From Terriglobia bacterium (GTDB lineage: Bacteria; Acidobacteriota; Terriglobia; UBA7540): 5,638 bases of DNA. Below the pieces are notes generated by a model, which searched no databases, had not been told where the DNA came from, and worked only from the letters and a program-made list of their open reading frames with translations. The stretch spans positions 1 to 5,638 of the forward strand of contig JASHTR010000563.1 of NCBI GenBank assembly GCA_030040455.1, in the 5' to 3' direction. Positions within the stretch are counted from its first letter, which is position 1. The number at the start of each line of letters is the position of its first letter. Positions 1 through 5,548 of the stretch are shown piece after piece. The position numbers and the translations under genes were made by a program.

Positions 1-1738
1 TATCGTTCTCGGTCCACGTGGAGCGATTGTGAGCAAAGCGCCACACCTTGGAAGGGCCGGTTGTAGCCACGCACACAATCTCGCGGTCATAAGGTCCGGT
101 GATCCGGAGCAGAGGGTCGGTAAGAAGACTCGTTGTTCCGTCGCCTACTGCCTGGCTGTTATAAAACGAGCCGCAAACCGGCATGGTGTCATTCGGACCC
201 GAATCGTTCCAGGACCAATGGCTGTCATTCCACTGCGTAGGAGACGGCAAGGGGTTTACAAGCAGGGTATGCGTGCTGAGATTTGATAGCGGACGTATGG
301 TAACTTCCGCCATGTCGTAATTATTGGGGTCGTTAATGAGGTGCGTATACCCCAACGCCAAATGCCCCCCGCAATCAACGTTGCATTGCTGCACTTGATT
401 GGTCCCAACTTCCCAGAAGTAAACGTTGTTGGTTTCCTGGTCGTCCACCCTGACGTAGGTGCCGTCCTTACTCATACGTGCGTTATGAACGTTGAATCCC
501 GCCGTATTCGAGGCGGGAGGAGCTGAAGAGATAATCAACGGCACGGACTGGGAGTAGCTGACGCCGCCGACGGGTCCGGCTGGGTTCTGCAAGGTTTCTC
601 TGCCACTCGAGGCACCGATGTATACATTGAACGTCGGGCCACCCCCGCCTGCCAGTGCGATCGAGTATGGATTCTGAATTGCCGGGAAAACCACGCTGAT
701 ACTTCCGTGGACAGGGAGATAAACCTGAACTTGGGGCGACGGGGTGGTCTCGCCATCCTGAGGATTCATCTGTGTCAGTGCTGTAATCTCCACATAGTAG
801 TAGCCGGCGGGCAGACTCCCTACACCCGGAACCACAAGCACTTCCGGCGCCGGAGGAGGGGAAAGTTGACCTACGCCTCCGGCCACTGGTGTGGGCGTCA
901 TATTCGTTCCGCCCACCATGCCCGTCGTGGTGTCGTACCAGTAGCAGGCGCCCGCGCCGCCGTTCGCCGAACTGTTGTAATAGGTCACGAACGTCGTATC
1001 TCCCTGCGACGTGCCACCAAAATAATAGGTGAATTTGGTGTCGTCTCCGCTGTTTGTTAGCCCTCCCATGTAGAGCCAAGGAGTCGAGATATAGCTGGGA
1101 AGTCCGGGGCAGTTGTCGAAATTGTAGAGTGGAGTGATGGAATCGGTAGAAAACTGGTACTTCACAAGATTGCTTCCTTGCGTCCCGAACAGAATCTTCG
1201 GATTGGTATAACTGAAGCTATAGGAGTTTAAATCGAGCCAACCATTCGTGTTCAGGAAGCTGCCGGGTAGCCCGGTCAGGCGGGTGACCTGCATGGTGGT
1301 GGCGTCGAGCGTAAAGGGAATAATGTCGCCCCCTGTGCTGAGAACGACAAACCGATAGCCGCCGGCGGAGCCGATGCTCGAATCGAACTCACCCCATTCG
1401 TTTTCCTCCCCGGAAGAGTCGGTTAAATAGCTTTGCCCAACGTAATAACCGCCTTCGTAGGGAGCAAGAGTATTGGGGTCCGTGACGCGAACCATCCGAG
1501 AACCGAAATCCGGGTCTTGAAAAGGCGTATCGACAGCGGGAGGAGCCATCGGCGTCTCCGGAATGATGTTCTGCGTGGAGTTAGCGCAATAATTTGGCGG
1601 ACCTCCAACGCAGGTCGTTGATGACGTAGAGTTCTGGAGCTCTTGCAGCGCTTCCAAGACGCTTACTTGGCCAAGAGCCATCGGAACAGAAAGCCCGATA
1701 AGGGTTAGGCAGATAAATGCATAGCAGAGTTTCTTCAT
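1..1738 (-). CDS. Large secreted propeller-like protein with FN3-like insert (copy A), C-terminus cut by window edge
   Basis: The frame is open from ATG at 1738-1736 to the left edge: 579 codons without a stop, which I checked codon by codon. The start is supported by GGAGGA (minus strand, 1754-1749) ten bases upstream and by a signal peptide (MKKLCYAFICLTLIGLSVPMALG, likely cut after ALG at residue 23). After a short variable stretch, the mature protein begins at a conserved Cys pair (C43, C51, in CVGGPPNYC). Residues about 52-292 look like repeated beta strands (RMVRVTD, GGYRFVV, FTYYFGG, ACYWYD). Residues about 296-400 resemble a fibronectin-III-like module (SLPAGYYYVEITA, then DGETTPSP, then FNVYIGASSG). 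Residues about 412-579 return to propeller-like strands with motifs FNVHNARMSKDG, CGGHLALGYTHLINDPNNYD and WNDSHWSWND. It is a paralogue of the complete gene at 2418-4358, which predicts about 58 more residues beyond the edge. Export and paralogy are clear. The fold is inferred and the function is unknown. Confidence 0.93.
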   Translation of the reverse strand, partial: MKKLCYAFICLTLIGLSVPMALGQVSVLEALQELQNSTSSTTCVGGPPNYCANSTQNIIPETPMAPPAVDTPFQDPDFGSRMVRVTDPNTLAPYEGGYYVGQSYLTDSSGEENEWGEFDSSIGSAGGYRFVVLSTGGDIIPFTLDATTMQVTRLTGLPGSFLNTNGWLDLNSYSFSYTNPKILFGTQGSNLVKYQFSTDSITPLYNFDNCPGLPSYISTPWLYMGGLTNSGDDTKFTYYFGGTSQGDTTFVTYYNSSANGGAGACYWYDTTTGMVGGTNMTPTPVAGGVGQLSPPPAPEVLVVPGVGSLPAGYYYVEITALTQMNPQDGETTPSPQVQVYLPVHGSISVVFPAIQNPYSIALAGGGGPTFNVYIGASSGRETLQNPAGPVGGVSYSQSVPLIISSAPPASNTAGFNVHNARMSKDGTYVRVDDQETNNVYFWEVGTNQVQQCNVDCGGHLALGYTHLINDPNNYDMAEVTIRPLSNLSTHTLLVNPLPSPTQWNDSHWSWNDSGPNDTMPVCGSFYNSQAVGDGTTSLLTDPLLRITGPYDREIVCVATTGPSKVWRFAHNRSTWTEND

Positions 1739-1748
1739 ATTAATAAAT

Positions 1749-1754
1749 TCCTCC
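1749..1754 (-). promoter_or_regulatory. Ribosome binding site of copy A
   Basis: The minus strand reads GGAGGA here, ten bases before the ATG at 1738. It is a strong Shine-Dalgarno match and fixes the start at the signal peptide. A second SD-like AGGAGG lies about 40 bases further upstream (near 1783-1788) but has no start codon at usable spacing. Confidence 0.75.
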
Positions 1755-1817
1755 AAAGAATTAAGATGGGTACCGCTTATTACCTCCTAGGTTTAGTGGG
1801 GATATGAGAGCTAGTGT

Positions 1818-1847
1818 TGTATAACGAAAAAAGACTCACAACGTCAG
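1818..1847 (-). promoter_or_regulatory. Weak candidate promoter for copy A
   Basis: On the minus strand, CTGACG (1847-1842) and TATACA (1823-1818) are separated by 18 bases, a fair match to sigma70 -35 and -10 boxes. The predicted transcript would start near 1811 and have a leader of about 70 bases. Each box matches only 4 of 6 consensus bases, so this is a suggestion only. The -35 box lies next to the REP-like palindrome starting near 1853. Confidence 0.25.
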
Positions 1848-1852
1848 CGGCC

Positions 1853-1909
1853 TGTCACCCTGAGCGTAATACCGCGATTCTTCCACTTCGCTCAGCGCCA
1901 GAATAACAG
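1853..1909. repeat. REP-like imperfect palindrome
   Basis: The left arm TGTCACCCTGAGCG (1853-1866) is answered by the right arm CGCTCAG (1889-1895), which continues as CGCCAGAATAACA to about 1909. The inner CTGAGCG/CGCTCAG stem is a perfect 7 base pairs around a 22-base interior. The outer TGT..C/G..ACA ends pair again after a small insertion in the right arm. From memory, dispersed intergenic repeats with TGTCA-CCCTGAGCG and CGCTCAG-GAATGACA ends are common in Acidobacteriota and some other environmental genomes. Only one copy is visible here, so the repeat identity is an inference. Confidence 0.5.
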
Positions 1910-2125
1910 CGAACGGGCTCGGCATGACATACCCAGACACTGAGATATGTCACGCACTTAAATTGCCTAAGTTTGGAAATAGGTAAGTTGATCCTGGCAA
2001 AGTGGGTGTGATGAAAGAGTCTTTGGCAGGATTTTGCAACTGCCTATACTACCTCAAATTCAGCCTAGGAAGGAGAGAAATTCGCGCAATGCAAAATAAA
2101 ACTGGGACGTGCTACGGCTTGCCTG
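1910..2125. other. Intergenic spacer with no recognised feature
   Basis: This 216-base part of the gap holds no convincing gene. A short plus-strand frame starting at 2002 exists, with AAGGAG near 2070 before an in-frame ATG at 2089. It runs directly into the GC-rich hairpins and ends in an Arg/Ala-rich composition typical of non-coding read-through, so it is not called. A TGGCAGG...TTGCA string near 2024-2038 looks like a sigma54 promoter but has the wrong spacing. Confidence 0.5.
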
Positions 2126-2330
2126 CTGGTGTGGTGCGTCCAACACTTCCTTACGCATGGGGGAGACTTGGAGTGCGGCCGCGTGCTGCCGCTTTGCGCC
2201 GGCGAGCGGGCTCGCGGCGCTGAACGAATATCCCGTGGCCAGCAAGCTGGCTTTGGGAAAAGCGGCGGCAAGCCGCCGCACTCCAAAGGGCACGGTCATA
2301 AGTAAAGGCACTTTCGACGCACCACACTGG
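2126..2330. repeat. Inverted-repeat element of four tandem hairpins, MITE-like
   Basis: Left arm (about 2126-2195) and right arm (about 2258-2330) are inverted copies of each other with mismatches. Perfect stretches are GTGTGGTGCGTC (2129-2140) against GACGCACCACAC (2316-2327), and TTGGAGTGCGG (2168-2178) against CCGCACTCCAA (2276-2286). Within and between the arms lie four consecutive hairpins: 2175-2192 (8-bp stem with one mismatch), 2196-2220 (about 11 bp with one bulge), 2238-2251 (6 bp) and 2262-2279 (perfect 8 bp). Each closes on a loop of only two bases as drawn (GT, GG, AA, AA). There is no transposase reading frame. It may be a non-autonomous mobile element or a genome-wide extragenic repeat. 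It lies downstream of copy B and upstream of copy A, so it could also end or stabilise transcripts. The structure is seen directly; mobility is inferred. Confidence 0.75.
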
Positions 2331-2355
2331 TTGTCCTCCTGACGGAAGCAGACCG

Positions 2356-2416
2356 CCCAATTGCGTAGATTGGGGTGAGAAGGCCGGAGCATTTATCCGG
2401 AAGCTTTAGAAAAGCT
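2356..2416 (-). terminator. Group of small hairpins just after copy B, possible weak terminator
   Basis: Directly beyond the stop codon of copy B the DNA can form three short stems: AGCTTT/AAAGCT (2403-2407 region to 2416, 3-base loop), CCGGA/TCCGG (2384-2388 with 2396-2400) and CCCAAT/ATTGGG (2356-2361 with 2369-2374). None is followed by a clear T run on the minus strand, so none is a textbook intrinsic terminator. Together with the larger hairpin element further along (2126-2330) they could still stop or protect the 3' end of the copy B transcript. Confidence 0.25.
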
Positions 2417-2417
2417 C

Positions 2418-4358
2418 TCAGTGCAGTTCAACGATAAAAACGTCGGTCCGGCAGGTTCCAGCGGATGGGCAGCCGTGGCTACCTGCTTCATCCCCCAAAC
2501 TCCACGTCCAGTTGGAGCCAAAGAGGTAAAACCGGCCATCCTGAGAGACATTGCCGATGGGAATCGAAATCCAGTTGTCATGTGCGTTGGGACTGTCGTT
2601 CGCAGCCCAACTCGAGCGGTGATGCGCGAAGCGCCACACCCGTGAAGCACCTGACGTGGCGACACACACAATCTCGTTGTCATACGGCGCAGTGATCTCA
2701 AGAAGAGAGTTGGTAAGAACATTCTGCGTGCCATTGCCCACCCCATGACTATTATAAAAAGTACCACAAACGGGCATGGTGTCCGGCGGGTTCGCATCGT
2801 TCCAGGACCAATGGCTGTCATTCCACTGGCGAGGGGAGGGCAAAGGGCTAACAAGCGACCTGACGTTCGCTAAATTCGACAAAGGGCGAATAAGAACCTC
2901 GGCCATGTCATAATTGTTGGGATCGTTGATGGCGTGAGAGTAGCCTAGCGCTTGATGCCCTCCCCAGTTATTCGAGGGAGGATACTCCACCACCTGACTC
3001 GTGCCGGCCCGCCAAAAACAAATGCCACTGCTTTCCTGCGTGTCTACGCGCACGATAGCCCCATCCTTGCTCATTCGTGCATTATGGACGTTATAGCCAG
3101 CGGTATTTACCAGGGGAGGACGCGGCGAATTCCTGTTCAAGGGGGTAGACTGGGTATAGCTCGCGCCGCCTATGGGTGCCGCGGTGGTTTGTAACGTTTC
3201 TTCTCCCGGCGCGGTTCCAATATAAACCTTGAAGGGAGTGCAGCCGGCCAGGCTGGTCGCCGCGCGGCATCCTCTACCCGGCACGAGCTCAAGATTTGTA
3301 GCATTGTCAAGCTTGGACGGAAAGAATACCGTGATATATCCCGATGCGCTGAGGTGCACAGGTCCTACCTCAGCCGAAGGCGTGGTCTCCCCATCCTGCG
3401 GGTTCATTTGTGTTACCGCAGTAATCTTCACATAATAATTCCCGGCTGGCAGGCTACCTGACCCCGCCTTCACGCTGACCTTCGGCTCCGCCGGCGGCGC
3501 GAGCTGACCTACGCCACCAGCCACGGGCGTGGGAACCATATTCGTCCCTCCCACTGTCGCCGTTACCGTGTCATACCAATAGCAGGCGCCCGTTCCATTG
3601 TTGGCCGAGCGGTCGTAATAAACTACGAAGGTCGTCGTGCCCTGGGCGGTGCCACCGAAATAGTAGCTGAATTTCGTGTCGTCGCCGCTGTTTGATACCC
3701 CCCCCGAATAAAGCCAGGGCTTCGAGATGTAGCTGGGAAGGCCGGAGCATTTGTCAAAGTCATAAACCGGAGCAATGGAATCCTTAGAAAAATGGTAGGA
3801 AAACAAGCGTGCTCCCTGAACGCCATAAAGGATGTCCGGATTCGTGTAACTGAAAGTGGTTGAATGGAAGTTGAATTGGCCAGTGCGGTTCAGGTAGCTC
3901 CCGTGCTTGCCGTTGAGGCGTGTCACGTGCAGGGTGGCGAGGTCAAGCTTAAAAGGGATAATGCCTCCGCCGCGGCTATAGAGCACAAAACGATAGCCGC
4001 CAGCAGGCCCGAGGCTGGCATCAAATTTCCCCCATGCATTGGCTTCTCCGGAAGAGTCGGTTGCATAGCTTTCTCCAATGTAATAACCACCTTGGTAGGG
4101 TGCCAGGGTGTTGGCGTCGGTGACGCGGACCATCCGCGAGCCAAAATCAGGGTCCCGAAAAGGCACATTCACGGTGGGCGGAGCCATCGGCGTCTCTGGG
4201 ACAATATTCTGTGTCGAATTGGCACAATAATTCGGCGGTCCGCCGCAGGACTGGTTGCTGGCTCCTGACTGCCTCGGCGCACCGCTATTCCTGGGGGCAA
4301 AGACGACCAGGAGACCTGCCAATACAACCCAAAATATGAAGTAAGGAAACAGCTTCAT
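2418..4358 (-). CDS. Large secreted propeller-like protein with FN3-like insert (copy B), complete
   Basis: This is a complete 646-residue protein from ATG at 4358-4356 to TGA at 2420-2418. The frame stays open upstream to 4934, but this start is chosen because GAGGAA sits six bases upstream, a hydrophobic export signal follows at once (MKLFPYFIFWVVLAGLLVVFA) and the extra upstream part would lie antisense to the gene at 4699. Layout: signal peptide or N-terminal anchor at 1-21; a short Ser/Gly-rich linker; a Cys pair C38/C45; beta-rich, propeller-like strands 46-286; an FN3-like module about 290-405 (SLPAGNYYVKITA, DGETTPSAE, FKVYIGTAPG); then propeller-like strands with YNVHNARMSKDG (422-433), GGHQALGYSHAIND (466-479), WNDSHWSWND (512-521), C531/C565, and a closing NVSQDGRFYLFGSNW blade-like strand (603-617) with C630/C636. 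Copy A is a close paralogue, about 73% identical over residues 39-286. I do not recognise a named enzyme family, so the function is unknown. Extracellular location is likely. Confidence 0.93.
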   Translation of the reverse strand: MKLFPYFIFWVVLAGLLVVFAPRNSGAPRQSGASNQSCGGPPNYCANSTQNIVPETPMAPPTVNVPFRDPDFGSRMVRVTDANTLAPYQGGYYIGESYATDSSGEANAWGKFDASLGPAGGYRFVLYSRGGGIIPFKLDLATLHVTRLNGKHGSYLNRTGQFNFHSTTFSYTNPDILYGVQGARLFSYHFSKDSIAPVYDFDKCSGLPSYISKPWLYSGGVSNSGDDTKFSYYFGGTAQGTTTFVVYYDRSANNGTGACYWYDTVTATVGGTNMVPTPVAGGVGQLAPPAEPKVSVKAGSGSLPAGNYYVKITAVTQMNPQDGETTPSAEVGPVHLSASGYITVFFPSKLDNATNLELVPGRGCRAATSLAGCTPFKVYIGTAPGEETLQTTAAPIGGASYTQSTPLNRNSPRPPLVNTAGYNVHNARMSKDGAIVRVDTQESSGICFWRAGTSQVVEYPPSNNWGGHQALGYSHAINDPNNYDMAEVLIRPLSNLANVRSLVSPLPSPRQWNDSHWSWNDANPPDTMPVCGTFYNSHGVGNGTQNVLTNSLLEITAPYDNEIVCVATSGASRVWRFAHHRSSWAANDSPNAHDNWISIPIGNVSQDGRFYLFGSNWTWSLGDEAGSHGCPSAGTCRTDVFIVELH

Positions 4359-4364
4359 GAATGA

Positions 4365-4370
4365 TTCCTC
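4365..4370 (-). promoter_or_regulatory. Ribosome binding site of copy B, decides the start
   Basis: The minus strand reads GAGGAA six bases before the ATG at 4358. This supports starting at the hydrophobic signal sequence rather than at any of the start codons further upstream in the same open frame, which extends to 4934. Confidence 0.65.
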
Positions 4371-4415
4371 GCCTGAAATAAGGTACTGGCGCGTCAGCGG
4401 GTGGCCCGAATCCGC

Positions 4416-4421
4416 AGTATA
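4416..4421 (-). promoter_or_regulatory. Possible -10 box for copy B
   Basis: The minus strand reads TATACT, a 5 of 6 match to the sigma70 -10 box, about 58 bases before the start codon. No convincing -35 box is found 16-18 bases upstream, so the call is weak. Confidence 0.2.
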
Positions 4422-4561
4422 AAGGAAAACATCGGCCAAAGATATTTGATCGTCAGCCTTCAGAAAAGACGGAGACTTTGCAAGCAACCGAGAGGCGGTT
4501 CTGAGAATCTGACCAAGAGGAAGAGGAAGCCGGTAGGCTATATCGCACCTGATGGCAGCGC

Positions 4562-4590
4562 TTGTCCCTTGCAAAAGAGGGGAGTATACT
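4562..4590 (+). promoter_or_regulatory. Sigma70-type promoter for the glycine-zipper gene
   Basis: TTGTCC (4562-4567) and TATACT (4585-4590) are separated by exactly 17 bases, matching 4 of 6 and 5 of 6 positions of the -35 and -10 consensus. Transcription would begin near 4597, giving a leader of about 100 bases before the ATG at 4699. This is the best promoter match in the window. Confidence 0.55.
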
Positions 4591-4682
4591 GGCTCCAAGG
4601 GTTCCCCTGGCACGGAGGATGAGACTTCTCGCACCGGGAAAAAGAAACGTTGGATATCCTGCGACGCACGAGCCCTGAGAAG

Positions 4683-4689
4683 AAGGAGG
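4683..4689 (+). promoter_or_regulatory. Ribosome binding site of the glycine-zipper gene
   Basis: AAGGAGG lies nine bases before the ATG at 4699, a near-perfect Shine-Dalgarno sequence. It rules out the longer version of this frame starting at 4552, whose first 49 residues are Arg/Lys-rich and would hide the signal peptide. Confidence 0.8.
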
Positions 4690-4698
4690 CCAGCGAGC

Positions 4699-5508
4699 AT
4701 GAAAACAGCGTTCGCAATATTTACGGCCGTTCTTGTAACACTCATGCTAGGAGGTGCCGGGTGGGCCACCCAGACCGCCTCGCTTGCAACCCAAACCCAA
4801 CCCCAACCTCCATCGACAACGGCGCAACCGGTGCATCCCGCGGTTCCCGCCGGGACCACGCTCCGCGTCCAGCTTGATACAACGCTCACTGATAAGACGA
4901 ACAAAACCGGAGACACATTCACTGGCGAGCTCAATGAGCCCGTTTATGTCAGCGGCAAGGAAGTTCTTCCCAAGTACAGCACGGTGAACGGGCACGTTGC
5001 TTTTCTAAAGCCCTCGGGCCGCATTGCAGGAAAGGCACAGATGCGTCTCGTCATCGACAACATCACTACGCCCGACGGGATTGTTTATCCCTTGGACGGG
5101 ACGCTCGAACAGGCGCAGGGTGGCGTATGCGCTCACACCGCGAATACCGGTAAAACGAAAGCGGATGAGGAAGGCACCATCACCGGGTGCGGCAAGAGCA
5201 AGAAGAAAGCTGCCGAAGCCGCTGCCATTGTGGGCGGCATGGGAGCGGGCGTTGGCGCCAGCATCGGTATGGGTAAGGTAATGGAGAAGGATATTGAGTG
5301 TGATTATTACGGCTACTGCCCCCCAGGCGGGTCGGGCATAGGAACCGATATCATGTACGGCGCGGGGATCGGCGCCGGCACCGCGCTGGTATATAGCCTC
5401 CTCAAGCATGAAAGTCACATCGTCCTGGTTCAGGGAAGCTTGCTGACGTTTACGGTTGATCGCACGACATTGGCTGAGAAAGCTCCGGCAGCAACCGCTG
5501 CCAACTGA
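4699..5508 (+). CDS. Exported glycine-zipper protein of unknown function
   Basis: This 269-residue protein has a signal peptide at about 1-23 (MKTAFAIFTAVLVTLMLGGA, with a likely cut after GWA), so it is periplasmic or attached to the envelope. A Gln/Pro/Thr-rich linker covers about 24-49. Residues 50-135 form a beta-rich domain starting PAGTTLRVQLDTTLTDKT and continuing GDTFTGELNEPVYVSGKEVL. The pattern of 'PAGT-x-L-x-V-x-L' followed by a 'GD-x-F' strand and 'V-x-G-x-x-V(L)P' recalls the barrel of TrbI/VirB10-like proteins and of acidobacterial exported hypothetical proteins, but the match is loose. Next come a Lys-rich stretch (165-170), a glycine zipper (AAAIVGGMGAGVGASIGMG, about 174-192), a second Gly-rich segment (GAGIGAGTALVYSLL, 221-235) and a closing beta hairpin (HIVLVQGSLLTFTVD, 240-254). 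Four cysteines (144, 164, 201, 207) could form two disulphides. Glycine zippers usually pack against membranes or each other. No catalytic motif is seen. Confidence 0.9.
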   Translation: MKTAFAIFTAVLVTLMLGGAGWATQTASLATQTQPQPPSTTAQPVHPAVPAGTTLRVQLDTTLTDKTNKTGDTFTGELNEPVYVSGKEVLPKYSTVNGHVAFLKPSGRIAGKAQMRLVIDNITTPDGIVYPLDGTLEQAQGGVCAHTANTGKTKADEEGTITGCGKSKKKAAEAAAIVGGMGAGVGASIGMGKVMEKDIECDYYGYCPPGGSGIGTDIMYGAGIGAGTALVYSLLKHESHIVLVQGSLLTFTVDRTTLAEKAPAATAAN

Positions 5509-5518
5509 CGGCGGCGGG

Positions 5519-5538
5519 CAAACCTCCTTATCGGTTTG
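5519..5538 (+). other. Short hairpin between the two plus-strand genes
   Basis: CAAACC (5519-5524) pairs with GGTTTG (5533-5538) around an 8-base loop. It lies 10 bases after the stop of the glycine-zipper gene and 10 before the next start. There is no T run, so it is not a clear terminator. It could be a processing or attenuation hairpin, or chance. Confidence 0.2.
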
Positions 5539-5548
5539 GGCATCGGCA

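Larger units (their letters stand above)
4359..4698. other. Divergent intergenic region
   Basis: These 340 bases separate two divergently transcribed genes for exported proteins. They hold the leaders and probable promoters of both. The minus-strand frame of copy B happens to remain open through the whole region and 236 bases into the plus-strand gene, but that stretch lacks a signal peptide at its start and a clear ribosome binding site. A small stem AACCG/CGGTT near 4486-4500 is present. I see no riboswitch, tRNA or other RNA gene. Confidence 0.6.

Noticed and set aside
483..1079. 198-residue minus-strand frame and a 117-residue plus-strand frame (707-1060) inside copy A
   Set aside because: Both overlap the codons of copy A, which is open through all 579 visible codons and is matched residue by residue by copy B. 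Their Arg/Ser-rich composition is typical of shadow frames.
2024..2038. Sigma54-like promoter (TGGCAGG then TTGCA) on the plus strand
   Set aside because: The conserved GG and GC doublets are nine bases apart instead of ten, a spacing sigma54 does not tolerate well, and no plus-strand gene follows.
2002..2223. Short plus-strand reading frame of 73 residues in the gap
   Set aside because: Its last part is translated from the inverted-repeat hairpins, giving an Arg/Ala-rich tail, and it has no recognisable domain. Several overlapping frames on both strands in 2060-2392 have the same cause.
3864..4268. 134-residue plus-strand frame opposite copy B
   Set aside because: It is antisense to the best-conserved part of the paralogue pair, has no ribosome binding site of note and no recognisable domain.
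1842..4400. Shared CGTCAGCGG string and nearby TATAA(N)GAAAA-like bases upstream of both copies A and B
   Set aside because: The order and the distance to the start codons differ between the two genes (about 104 against 34 bases), so a common operator is not supported.
4628..4690. Resemblance to a GEMM (c-di-GMP) riboswitch in the leader of the glycine-zipper gene (GCACCGGGAAAA ... GACGCACGAGCC)
   Set aside because: Only scattered bases fit. The GACGCAAAGCC core is broken, the GNRA-loop hairpin between the halves is absent, and there is no second stem with a tetraloop receptor before the start codon.
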